64,000 nt of DNA from Macrostomum hystrix (taxonomy: Eukaryota > Platyhelminthes > Macrostomidae), in NCBI GenBank assembly GCA_950097015.1, contig CATNEN010000027.1, forward strand, positions 454,001-518,000, given 5' to 3'. The notes under the pieces are model-generated. The model was not told where the DNA came from. It saw only the letters and a program-made list of their open reading frames with translations, and ran no database searches. The translations under genes were made by a program, and so were the position numbers. The number at the start of each line of letters is the position of its first letter. Position 1 is the first letter of the stretch. Positions 37,601 to 55,950 of this stretch are shown here, piece after piece.

Positions 37601-40351
37601 TGAATTCCCAGATATGGATTTTGAATTCCCAGATATGGGTTTTGAATTCCCAGATATGGATTTTGAATTCCCAGATATGGGTTTTGAATTCCTAGATATG
37701 GGTTTTGAATTCCTAGATATGGATTTTGAATTCCCAGATATGGGTTGTAAATTCCTATATATGGGTTGTGAACTCCTAGATATGGGTTGTGAACTCCTAG
37801 ATATGGGTTGTGAACTCCTAGATATGGGTTGTGAACTCCTAGATATGGGTTGTGAACTCCTAGATATGGGTTGTGAACTCCTAGATATTGGGTTGTGAAC
37901 TCCTAGATATGGGTTGTGAACTCCTAGATATTGGGTTGTGAACTCCTAGATATGGGTTGTGAACTCCTAGATATTGGGTTGTGAACTCCTAGATATGGGT
38001 TGTGAACTCCTAGATATGGATTTTGAATTCCCAGATATGGGTTGTGAACTCCTAGGTATGGGTTGTGAACTCCTAGATATGGGTTGTGAACTCCTAGACA
38101 TGGGTTGTGAACTCCTAGATATGGGTTGTGAACTCCTAGATATGGGTTGTGAACTCCTAGATATGGGTTGTGAACTCCTAGATATGGGTTGTGAACTCCT
38201 AGATATGGGTTGTGAACTCCTAGATATGGGTTGTGAACTCCTTGAAACCGACTCTAAATCTCTAAGTATCAGTATTGATTTGTAACTCACTAGAAAAAAA
38301 ACAGTGGAGCAAAAGTAGGCAAAAATCTACCTGTATATCTGGTCCAGAGATGAACAGCATTCTCTCCTGACAGTTCCTGGGCATCAGCAGGTGCTCGGGC
38401 GCAGCTCGGGCAGTCATCAGGTCCAGCCGGCGGAACACATTGTTCATAGGCGGCTGGGCAGGCAGAGAGCCGGGAAAGCCGCAGGCGGCGGCCAGAGTTC
38501 GAAACTTGGTGAGACAATCTGGGCCCAGGTAGAGCTGGCGCACGCAGGCTAGCAGGCTGATTCGCTGATCAGAGGTTGCCGAGTCCCTCCTGGCTGCGCT
38601 GATTCGTTGCTCGTCGATCCAACGGCTGCAGACGTCGAGTACGCGATCCTCGCCTGAGACGGACAAGTCGGGCCTGTTGAGCACTCGAATGAGGCGATCG
38701 AATGAGAACTTCACAACCCGATTGGCGTCCCTCCAGCTCTCCAGGCACACCTGGAATGAAAAATAGCTAGGGATAAGTGCTATTTATAGCATAATATATC
38801 TAAAATGAAGGGAAAATTCTGGCCTCATGAAAATAAATTGATTAGATTGATTGATTGATTGTGAGAATAAATTATTTTGTTGTTCTTTAGCAAGGAAATC
38901 TAGAATCCTAGAAAAACCCAAATCCTAGGAAATCCTAAATCCCAGAAAACCCCAAATTCCTAGGAAATCTAGAATCCTTTGAAACCCCCGATTTCTAGGA
39001 AATCTAGAGTCCTAGGAAACCCTTGATTTCTAGGAAATCTAGAATCCTAGGAAACCCTTAAATCCTAGGAAATCTAGAATCCTAGGAAACCCTTAAATCC
39101 TAGGAAATCTAGAATCCTAGAAAAACCCCAAATCCTAGGAAATCTAGAATCCTAGAAAAACCCAAATCCTAGGAAATCTAGAATCCTAGGAAACCCTTGA
39201 TTTCTAGGAAATCTAGAATCCTAGGAAACCCTTAAATCCTAGGAAATCTAGAATCCTAGAAAAACCCCAAATCCTAGGAAATCCTAAATCCCAGAAAACC
39301 CCAAATTCCTAGGAAATCTAGAATCCTAGAAAAACCCAAATCCTAGGAAATCTAGAATCCTAGAAAAACCCTAAAATCCTAGGTAATCTAGAATCCCAGA
39401 AAACCCAAAATCTAAGGAAACCTAGAATCCTATAAAACCCCAAATCTAAGGAATCGTAGAATCCTATAAACCCAAAATCATAGGAAATCTAGAATCCGAG
39501 AAAACCCTTTAAATCCTGGGCAATCTAAAATCCCAGAAAACCCAAATCCTAGGAAACCTTAGGTCAAGTGCGCGAGGCCTAGCCAGTTGATCCGCCCTTC
39601 CTACAACAATAACTTCCGAGAAAATTCACAAATTTAATCTACAAGATTGAAAAATACAAATGACACTTCGACATTCTAAACAACCAAAATAGCTTATCTT
39701 TGGCCAATATTCAGTAGTCAATAAGCAGTCTATAAGTCTCAATCGATGAGCACACAGTTGCTATTAAACGAAAATGCATCTCACCTCCCGATTGAGTCTA
39801 TCCATAAAATCAGTCCAGTTGAACTTCTCAAAAGTCTGATAGGAGGCATCCAATTCTGCCAGGCTAAAGTGACGCAGCATGAATCTCTGGCAGTGCCTGG
39901 TGACCGCAGGCAGACTAAGAAAATTGGCCACATCGGCCACTTCTAACACGCTATTGTTGTCCAACTGACCAACTGTTCCGTACAGCAGATCGATACAATA
40001 GGCCGCGTGCTCAGCTCTCAAGTGGCTGAGATCCACTCGACGTTCCCGACGCTCCCGCATGTCCACAGACAGCATGGTGCGAAAGAAGTCGCTAAACACT
40101 CGCATAACGCTGGAGTGGACACTAAGGATCCTGCCATCGTCAAGCAGAAGGTCGAGATCGGTCTGGCGTTGCTGCTGCTGCTGATGATGATGATGAGCGG
40201 ATAACTCAGCGATAGACTCAGCGCGTTCTGCTCGCAGGCCAGCAAGCAACTCCAGGCCAATTAGGCGGGCAGTCTCTTCGCTGGCAGTTTCTGAATGAGT
40301 AGTGCTGTTGTTGTTGTTGTTATTGTTGTTACTGCTGCGGCTGCCGTCCAT
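34683..40351 (-). CDS. BTB-BACK-Kelch protein (probable CUL3 ubiquitin-ligase adaptor)
   Basis: Five minus-strand exons, 39785-40351, 38331-38750, 36703-37167, 35947-36176 and 34683-35205, join in frame to 734 residues. After a low-complexity start (poly-Asn, His/Gln run) comes a BTB domain at about 60-175, seen in TDLDLLLDDGRILSVHSSVM and a later FLSLPAVTRHCQRFM. A BACK domain follows at about 190-300 (VLNRPDLSVSGEDRVLDVC). Degenerate Kelch blades follow (LYAFGGRDC, YVLLSGG, RVFVFGG). In the KLHL family BTB-BACK binds cullin 3 and the propeller binds the substrate; both are inferred here. I cannot assign a specific KLHL orthologue. Each of the four introns holds its own minisatellite. A non-coding first exon may lie near 41430, where a CCAAT box precedes a GTGAGT donor. 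Confidence 0.9.
35288..35908. repeat. minisatellite, 23-bp unit (Kelch intron 4)
   Basis: About 26 copies with core GATGGGATCTGAGCAACTGG. It shares GGGATCTGAG with the array downstream of the gene (32318-34590). Confidence 0.96.
36420..36660. repeat. minisatellite, about 32-bp unit (Kelch intron 3)
   Basis: About 7 copies with core CACCTGTCAGTTGGTTGACA. More diverged half-copies extend left to about 36265, showing the likely seed from which the array grew. Confidence 0.94.
37238..38245. repeat. minisatellite, 21-bp unit (Kelch intron 2)
   Basis: About 48 copies. The left half uses GATATGGGTTTTGAATTCC with EcoRI sites; the right half uses GATATGGGTTGTGAACTCC. Two homogenised domains with some mixing at 37550-37740. 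Confidence 0.97.
38878..39562. repeat. decaying minisatellite, about 34-bp unit (Kelch intron 1)
   Basis: Copies of CCTAGGAAATCTAGAATCCT with A/C-rich spacers of variable length. Divergence rises at the right end, suggesting an older array. Confidence 0.92.
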
Positions 40352-40434
40352 TTGGGAGGTGCCGCTGGTTGAGCGGAATCAACCGAATTGGCGACTATTG
40401 GCTGAAGTTGTTTACATTATGGTTTAGCTCAAAC

Positions 40435-40990
40435 TAACGACTGTGGGGATCTGGAAGGCTCTGCGAGGGTGGAAACTCAAGCTTGAGGATTTTATGCCAA
40501 TTAATTAGAGATTGTTAAATTTAATGACATGCGATGGTCCTAATCCCGAGTTGAGGATTTGAGATTGTAATAGAATAGTCTTAATCCCTAATTGAGGATG
40601 TGAAAGGGTCTTAACCCTGAATTGAGGATTAAAGCATTTGAGAATCAAAGAGAGTCTAAATCCCTGATTGAGGATCTGAAAGGGTCTTAACCCGAAATTG
40701 AGGAATAAAGTATTAGAGAAGCAAAGAGAGTCTAAATCCCTGATTGAGGATTTGAGGATTAAAGAGTCTACATCCGGAATCGAGAAACTGAAATGGACTC
40801 AATCCTGATTTGAGGATTTGAGCATCAAAGAGAGTCTAAATCCTTGATTGAGGATCTGAAAGGGCCTCAATCCTGATTTGAGGATTTGAGCATCAGAGCC
40901 TAAATCCAAATTCGAGGATCTGAGAAGGTCTATATCCCGAATTGAGGATTTGAGGATCTAAGAAATCCCACATTGAGAATCTGTAAAGTT
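40435..40990. repeat. strongly diverged tandem array 5' of the Kelch gene
   Basis: Recurring words ATTGAGGATTTGAG and AGTCTAAATCCCTGATTGAG with irregular spacing of about 30-60 bp. It is an old array with indels, upstream of the Kelch start codon. Confidence 0.75.
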
Positions 40991-42053
40991 CTCAGCTTTT
41001 AGTGTTTGCAGTGTCGATGTAACTAAATTTTAATGATTTTAAATAACATTTCGTGGGGATCTGCAAAAAGTTAAAGTGAATAAGCAATCAGAACTTGTTT
41101 TCTTAACAAGAATTCAAACTAAATATATTTGTTTAATATAGATTTCCTAGCTTCGATAAAACAGTTGACAAAATACAAAGCTGAAACGCGTCATAGCCAC
41201 TAAAATTGGAAATCAAAAGATGGTAAGTTTTTACTTAATTCAGATGGGAGGTACCGGGTATAAAGAAAAAATTTTTGATTAGTCAGTCAATCTCAATACC
41301 AAACTATATTACTATTGAATAATAATATATAAAAAGTGCTGGCTAATTCAGATTTATAGTGTTGCTATTTTTAGAACATCTAACCGGAGAAACCCCAGCA
41401 CGTGACTCACCTCGCAGCCAATCAAATTCGCGAATAATTAGAGGCAAATTGGGGTCAAAATCCGCCAAAACACGCAATGCAACTCAACACAATGCGGCAA
41501 ATAGAAGAGAAAATGCAACTTACTTACCAAGCAAAATAGCAATAAACATAAAAAATTATATATCATCAAGCGAGAATTGCTTCAATGAGTTGGTAGATTG
41601 TAAAATTTTTTAACTAATTTTATGACTAACATTTGTAAGAACATCTGCAAGCAAAAAAGATGACACCCTAGCAACTGATTTAGCTAGATATTAGTTGAAA
41701 CAAGGAGATCAATTGTGCTGCACTTTAAAGGAAATATTAAACTTAATAAATTTCCCTAAATATTATCTTGACTTGTAACGGAAATCACTTGATTTTAGGA
41801 CAATAATTCGTATATTTTAGGATAAAAATCGTTGATTTTGGAATTTATTTATATTATTCCTCTAGCCTACGCCTTAGAGTTAAAAAAATCAAGAAAGTTG
41901 AGAAATATTTCATTCCACGAGCTAATAATTCAACGAGCTAATAGGCATCCATTAAACTAAAGAAATCTAACTGTAGCAGCATGATTTGACTTTGCTAAAA
42001 TTAACCTCAATTCATCAAAACGATGCGACAGAAAGATATTTGAGAACTGCTAC
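40991..42053. other. intergenic DNA between ATAD3 and the Kelch gene
   Basis: AT-rich. A GC-richer patch at 41380-41460 holds CACGTG and an inverted CCAAT box beside a minus-strand GTGAGT, which fits a promoter and non-coding first exon for the Kelch gene. This is inference only. Confidence 0.3.
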
Positions 42054-48793
<6,740 letters not shown>

Positions 48794-48799
48794 TTTTTC

Positions 48800-50340
48800 G
48801 AAAATGAGCACCAAAAATTTATATAATTAAAACCCTGTTACCTACAAGATTACTATTTCTTTAAAACAGGAAATAATATGACGAAATAGTGCTGAATATC
48901 GATCAAATTATTTTATTTCGCTGAAATCCTCGTGATAAAATTTAATTATTTTGTTCATTTTATCAAAATTTAAGACTAAAAATAAATTAAGCCCTTATTA
49001 ACACTTTACTGTCGCAGTAAATTAGATCATAAATTTCTGTATGCCTTAGCACAACAGTATTGACTATAAAAAATCACGTCATCTCCTGCGATTACGTCGC
49101 AATAAAACTATTATAATTATATTAATAAATTAATTATAATTATATATTACGTCGCTTACTACTATGTGTAAGCAATTAAATTCAATAATGAATGCGTATT
49201 TCAATCACACGCAGAGCTTTTAAACTCCAAATTTTGCAGTAAAAACAAGTCGAAACAATGAAATTCTTGAATTCACTCAGTATAGCACCCAGTAAAAGCA
49301 AATGCACTTTTTACGGCGCGTAAGTAAAATTTCCATTATTCGTCCGAACCTGCATGCTGCAGCTCTATCAAGTTGAATAGGGAGATCCTAATCAAAAGTA
49401 ACTATTTTATGAAATTGACAACCTAGATACTAGTGGCTCATGCTAAGGGGTCTAACTAGTTACGGTAAGGTACTGGGATAACTTAAATGTTGAAGAACAG
49501 CATATATATTGCGATGGTAAATACAGTACATACAATACAATACAATAATAAAAGCCTGTGCTAAATGATACAGTAGAAAAATCTAAAAATAATAAACGCG
49601 AATAGTGTGTCGCATTCTAAAATTTATGACGGGGAGCAACTAAAGACAAACAATATAACTAAGAGCCTTATAGAATGAGAAGGCTTTTATTTGATTTATT
49701 TCTTTTAGATAAAAGAGCGATCTTAAAATCTTTGTTAGATATATCAAGCCTTTTTAAATTTAACAAAAAATGAGCTGTAAATAATATTATGGTAATCAAG
49801 AAAATACGTTAAGACTACTGAGTGTCACTGGGATTTTGTTACACTTTTGCTGAAGAATTATCTTCACTAAGTAATTAGGATGAATAAGTGTCCATAATTG
49901 AGTATTGTGCAGGGTGTGAAGCGTAAACTATGAAAACGCAAGACAGCGGACTCTTGGCTAAACTATTAACTACAATATTGATGTCTAATTTTAGTCGTAG
50001 TAATAATAATAACCGAATAACCGAATCACACGTGTCACTTAAGCACTGACAAATTTAAGTTATTTTCTGAATCAAGCTGCGGTTCACCCACTTTCTTGCA
50101 ACAACCGCCCTCAAGTCTGGGGAACAGAAGATTAACAGATTCGAGAAATAACTTATTTTGTCATATTGCCTTAAGCATGTTTCTAAAGGTGCAGAAACGA
50201 CACACAAAGCCTAAAGAAAACAAGAGTAGAACTGCACTACAAATGGTCTAACTAGTTGATTTTTTCGGGCCAATGGGGCAAGGGTCGACAGACAGGCTAA
50301 GGTGTTGGTTTCTGAGTTCAATTCTTTAGGTATACTCCAG
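48800..50340. other. intergenic DNA between MDH1 and ATAD3
   Basis: AT-rich, unusually free of arrays for this window. No gene or RNA recognised. It should contain the ATAD3 promoter and the MDH1 3' region. Confidence 0.5.
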
Positions 50341-50344
50341 ACGC

Positions 50345-53300
50345 TTAAGCCTCGCAGACGCTTAGAGCAGTGTCGCGCTCCTCAATCAGCTCGGCCTCGG
50401 TAGCCTTCAGCTTCTCCTTGGCCCAGTCGTTGAGATCCAGGCCCTGAACAATCTGCCACTCGCCGTTGTTGATGGTCAGCGGGAAGCTGTACATCAGGCC
50501 TGGCTGCACGCCGTAGCTATTGCCGTCCGAGATGACGGCCATGCTAACGTAGTCTCCGGCCGGTGTGCCGAAGTGCCAGTCACGAGCGTGGTCACAGATG
50601 GCCTTGGCGGCCGACATGGCGCTGCTCAGCTTGCGGGCCTAAATTAATTACAATCAATGATGATTTCTGCTGCGATTCTAGCTACATTTCCTGCTGCGAT
50701 TCTAGCTACATTTCCTGCCGCGATTCTAGCTACATTTCCTGCTGCGATTCTAGCTACATTTCCTGCTGCGATTCTAGCTATATTTCCTGCTGCGATTCTA
50801 GCTACATTTCCTGCTGCGATTCTAGCTACATTTCCTGCTGCGATTCTAGCTACATTTCCTGCTGCGATTCTAGCTACATTTCCTGCTGCGATTCTAGCTA
50901 CATTTCCTGCTGCGATTCTAGCTACATTTCCTGCTGCGATTCTAGCTACATTTCCTGCTGCGATTCTAGCTACATTTCCTGCTGCGATTCTAGCTACAGT
51001 TCCTGCTGTAGCAGTTCACCCTACCGTTAATTAATTATCAGCTATCAATCAATTACTGCTGCGATTCTAGCTACGGTACCTGCTGCTATTATATTTCAGT
51101 TTCCTGCTACAAATTAGTCTAAAATTTTGCTTCAATTCTAGTCATCTAGCTTAGCTTAGCTAAGTTCATCCTAGCATAGTTTTTTTAATTAGACTTTAAG
51201 AAAGGAAGCATCATAGATAAGTGGAATGATTCATAAAAGAAAGAATACAGGCCACATACCTTGATGACAGCCGCGCCGCGCTGCTGCACGGTGGTGAGAA
51301 ATTTGCCCTTCAGCCATTCCTCATTGGCCACAGCGTCGTAAACCGGCTTCTCAGAGCCGTCAAGGCAGCGCACAATGCCGTGGCTAGCATCCGGGAACTG
51401 CGTATTGGAATGATTGCCCCAGATGACGGTGCGACGTACGCTGTTACAGGGCAGGCCCAGGTAAGCGGCGATCTGGGCGCGGGCCCGATTCTGGTCCAGC
51501 CTAGTCAGGGCAGAGAAGTTCTTAGCCGGGATGCTGGGGGCGAATCGGCTGCAGATGAGGGCGTTGGTGTTGGCCGGATTGCCGACAACCACAATCTTCA
51601 GGGATTGGAGTAGATAAGAACGACTATTAAATTTATTCATATTAAAAGCAATAATTTAAATTGAAAAAAATGCCTACGCCTGACTAAAGCTAGACAAACA
51701 GAATTAAGAAAGTATTTTTAACACCAACCTTGCACGTCTTCTTAGCGTACTGGTCAAGTGCGCGACCCTGCGACTGGAAGATCTTGACATTGGCCTTGAG
51801 CAGGTCCTTGCGCTCCATGCCCTCGCGACGTGGCATGGCGCCAACCAGCAGGGCGTAGTCCAGATCCTTGAAAGCCACCTCCTCCTTGTCAGTGGCGATC
51901 ACCTCCTTCAGCAGGGGCAGGGCGCAATCCTGCAGCTCCATAGAGACACCCTCCAGGATGCCAATCATCTGGGGGATGTCTAGCATGACTAGCACAATTG
52001 GCTGCTCCTTGCCAAACACATCGCCATTGGCAATGGGGAACAGCAATGAATAGGCGATTTGGCCAGCAGCGCCGGTCACCAGAACACGCAGGGGCTGAGG
52101 TTGCAATGAGGAATGAGTGTGTACTTAAGTTAGACAACAAAAAATGATCTACTTTTTGCTAAAACAACTGAAAAAAAGAGCTTAAAATAAGTATACACTG
52201 GCATATCACTAGCAATCGTCAGCAAATTATATAATAATTTTAGCACCAGCTTTTTGGTCATCATGGACCCAGATATTGAGCAAAAACTGAGCTCTAAAGC
52301 ATTTGTCAGGCTATAAAGTAATAATTCATTGGGCACAGTTGCTTGTCAAAGCTTTAATAGCAAACCTTCAATAGATCCATAGATTCTATAGATCCAACTT
52401 ATTATTATTTGACTGTAAACACAGAGTTCATTGTTTAGGTGTTCTTTATCTGAATATATTTTTAGCTCACTAATGCTTGCTACTGACATAAGCTGGCCAA
52501 AATTTGAGGGACACTGTTTTGAGCTCCCATTGCAACAGGATGGCAATAGTTATGGAATTTTCCTGAATTGGTTGGCACAATTTTTATAGTGTTATAGACT
52601 TATTGCCAAAAAAATTGGCATGCTTTGCTCTAGTAGACCAACAAGGGCATTGAATCTCACTTTTTTGTATGCAGCAAAAATATTGCCACACTAGACCTGC
52701 AGATCCTAAGAAAGAACAAAAACCTATGGATGAGTTCATCAAAGCCCAATGAGACTGTTAAATATGTTGCAATCACTAGTCATCTTGTAATTTACTCTCA
52801 CTGAAGTTTGCATAAATATGAGTCTCAAATATATGATTTCTTTTTAATACACTAGTAAAATAGTAGGCAACATTTTATGCTAGTCTGGTGTGCTACTTTA
52901 ATAGTTTTTTCATAAAAAACGAAACATGCAAATGAAAGGGATCCTAGACACTTTGTCATCTTACAACTTCGTCATCCACTTGGAAGGTAAGACACTTCGT
53001 CATCCAGCCAATTGGAATGCTTTAAAGTTTGGTCAGTTCATCATCTACTAATAACAAGCAATCAAGTTTGTCATCAATAAAGTGAAGGAGGGGTGGTGGG
53101 GCAGAGGTGTGAACACACTTCACACTCTAAATTGTCAAAAAGAGTTGTCAAAACTGATTTCATTATAAAAGTTGAAAAGAATCCGGTCCATTTTGGCGAC
53201 AAGTCATTTCAGCGACAACCATTTTGGCGACAAGTCATTTTGGGGACAACCACTTTGGCAACAAACATCAAAACCGCAGCTATAATGGATCTGATAGTGT

Positions 53301-54382
53301 TTGCTTATTGAGTATGTAATGTGTTTGATTCTTCTACTTGTTAATGTATTCCTGTTATAGTAGGCCTATTTGTTTCAACATGTAATATAAATAGCAAGTT
53401 TGGATCAGTTTGGTCCGCGCTCTATGTGCGTCAACCTCACCTGTCTTACTTATAAGTAGCATCATTTGCCGTCACCAATATTTTATAACTAACATGTTCA
53501 TTATCAACTTTGTTATTCTACACAGGTAGAAGTGCTGTCGCGACTTTCGTCCCTGCCTTCTGTCCTCTATTCACTCTTTCATTCTCTGCACTTTTCTTGT
53601 GCAAAATAAATTTGTTCCACAATTTTAAAAGTATTGTCGCCGAAATGGTTGTCGCTGAAATGACTTGTCACCGAAATGGTTGTTGCTGAAATGGTATGTT
53701 GCCGAAATGGACTGTTTCCGTTGAAAAGATAGGTACCAACACAATGTAAGGAGGTGGGGAGGGGTGGTTCTGTTCTAACTTTGAAAACTTTAGTTTTATA
53801 GATGACAAAGTGTCCACAAGTCTAAGTCTCTTTGTCATCCACCCTCTGAGATATTGGACAGATCATCATCTGGATGACAAAGTTGTAAGATGACAAAGTG
53901 TCCAGGTACCAATGAAAGAGCAACCTTATGGATATTACCTGATTAAATCAATTACAGATATTTTGTGACTCTTGCCAATTGGTGCTACATTGCTTGTGCA
54001 TTTGGCCATTTGGAAGCGAATGATGCAGAGTCTATATAGCAACCAATGTGGCAGTGCAAATTTTGTACCAGGTCTTCATCTGAGCCTATGACCTAACTAT
54101 GTCTATCTGAATTAAGATATGGACAAAATAGGAGCTTGTAGCTGTTACTAAGTTAGAAGTGCTGAGTTACAATGTAGAACCTAACAGAATTTGTTAAGGC
54201 ATTTTGCACTCTTATTTCAAAAAATGTGCTTATGTTTCTACATGCATGTATGATTTTGAGTCTGATTTGAATGCATCTTGTGCCCATAGTTTAGAATTAC
54301 AATCATATTTGACAACATAAGCATCATGATATAACTGTTAAGTATAGAAATAAATAATATAGTTATTGCGTACCTGGGCCAT
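50345..54382 (-). CDS. MDH1: cytosolic malate dehydrogenase
   Basis: Four minus-strand exons, 54374-54382 (only Met-Ala-Gln), 51729-52094, 51260-51595 and 50345-50638, all in phase 0, encode 334 residues, the same length as human MDH1. The enzyme interconverts malate and oxaloacetate with NAD in the cytosol and serves the malate-aspartate shuttle. The Rossmann glycine motif is [13 protein letters not shown] (about 9-21), the mobile-loop arginines lie in [13 protein letters not shown], and the catalytic Asp/His pair is LTRLDQNR (Asp about 159) and [11 protein letters not shown] (His about 187). Cytosolic rather than mitochondrial type is shown by [20 protein letters not shown] and by the missing presequence. 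Intron 1 holds an inverted-repeat element and intron 3 a 24-bp array. The gene appears intact. Confidence 0.97.
50660..51015. repeat. minisatellite, 24-bp unit (CCTGCTGCGATTCTAGCT family, MDH1 intron 3)
   Basis: About 15 nearly identical copies of CCTGCTGCGATTCTAGCTAC plus ATTT, then stray half-copies to about 51110. The core differs by one base from the array at 10705-11292 in the receptor gene. Confidence 0.96.
52939..53910. mobile_element. 972-bp non-autonomous inverted-repeat transposon with 8-bp target duplication
   Basis: The ends are inverted repeats of about 38 bp (left GGATCCTAGACACTTTGTCA, right the matching mirror with three mismatches). AATGAAAG flanks both sides (52931-52938 and 53911-53918). 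Eight-bp duplications and GG ends fit Merlin-like elements, but hAT or another superfamily cannot be excluded. It has no transposase. A second, inner inverted repeat (about 53165-53270 versus 53635-53730) suggests a nested or fold-back structure. It lies in MDH1 intron 1. Confidence 0.75.
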
Positions 54383-54845
54383 TGTATTCCTAGCGATTAA
54401 AATGAGAAGTAAACTAGCTGCAAGACAAATCCAGTACAAATAAAAGTTCCTTGCGAACTGCGCTGCTTATAGTAAGTAAATTAGCGTCAAAACAACGAAC
54501 TCCCCTGACCTTGTAGTGATACGAAATCAAATACATAAGTCAAAACATTTAAATTATATTTTTTTGTTCAAAATTGTGAAAGTATACAAAAATTCCTTAA
54601 TACTTCTAAATACATTGTCAATTTAGAAGAAAATTGTTATACTGTGTCTACCAGACTTTTACCGGCTTTATTAAAACATTATCTTTTATCATAATTTAAA
54701 TTTGTTCGAAAAGTTAAATCTTCTTCCATTTCCTGAGTTTATATATTTTTTTCGTTTTAATTTTGCGGAAAATGTAATAAAAAATAATACGAAACATAAC
54801 ACAAAAATACAAATATAGAGGTAAACAAAGGGACTTTCAAACAGA

Positions 54846-55235
54846 AGAGCAAACGTCAAAACAAACATTGATTCTATTTAAACTGCCGACGCGTTTCGTG
54901 TGCAAGGCGTGTTGTGACTGTGAGCCTATGCAGTGTTCAATGTGATGGATGGATGGAGCAGCAACTCGGTATTTTTTTCTTGTTGTGCGCGGTGGTGAGG
55001 TGGATGCACCCTCTTAACTGATTGGTTCGTTGATATAAAAGTTTACAGCATGTACATTTTTCTTCGTTGCTTTTGTTTGTTTTTGTTCGCTCAATATTTT
55101 TTCGATTCAATTTAAATACATTTTCGGTTGTGTTTTTCGTTGGTTTGTTTGCCCTGAAGATGTCCGCTTTGGACGAAACGCGTCGGCAGTTTAAATAGAA
55201 TCGATGTTTGTTTTGACGTTTGCATGCTCTTTTGC
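54846..55235. mobile_element. fold-back (MITE-like) element upstream of MDH1
   Basis: Inverted arms of about 55-60 bp: left CGTCAAAACAAACATTGATT then CTATTTAAACTGCCGACGCG and TTTCGT; the right arm near 55165-55230 is the mirror with few mismatches. GACTTTCAAACA occurs directly repeated outside both arms (54832-54843 and 55264-55275) and may mark the insertion. No coding capacity. Confidence 0.7.
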
Positions 55236-55275
55236 TACTTTTAAAGCGAGCGACATTACCACAGACTTTCAAACA

Positions 55276-55945
55276 ACTGACCAATCACAACTCGTCGGTG
55301 GGTATAAATATATAGTGCAGGGTTAGTAAAGGTTCGTAAATGGTCGTAAAATCAGGCGCATTTCAGCTGATCAAATTCGAAGAAAAAAAATTGTGAGGAT
55401 GCGCCACAGGGTGGTGTCGCAGACGTCGAGTGGGATGATGCCGACGCGAAAAGTTTAATATACACTTTTAGAAAGCGTGTTGTTGATTTTATATTTAAAC
55501 TACTTTCGTTCGTGAGTTTACTGTATTATACAATCCGTATGTCTCAAAAAAATTCTAGGCATAACTTATGAGCCCTATATATATGTAACTAAATTACCGC
55601 TACTCGTAAGTTACAACGGTAGTTTAATTTATTTAAAAGTCAACATCATGATTTAAAGGAACAACTCAACTTTACTTATAATACTCATGTATTTGATCTC
55701 GGATCACGTATAAAGTTGTCCAGAAGTTTGGTACGGTAGCTGTTTTGAATAAATTATTATTTAACTACTGTACTGATATAGAAGAAAACCTTTGACATAC
55801 GTATTATCATGTAAAAGGGCAATTTTGGCACTCGCTTTAGTAACTTGAAGACATTATTGATACATTGTATGCAATTTTAGTTCTAGAATGTGCTTATAAC
55901 AATGTTCTGTGATTTTTTGGACAATTAAAGGATGGCTGAGTTATC
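55276..55945. other. AT-rich intergenic DNA 3' of the aquaporin gene
   Basis: No gene or array seen. Confidence 0.5.
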
Positions 55946-55950
55946 AGTTA

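Noticed and set aside
36660-39785. CRISPR-like regular repeats
   Set aside because: Units are directly adjacent without unique spacers and the DNA is animal; these are minisatellites.
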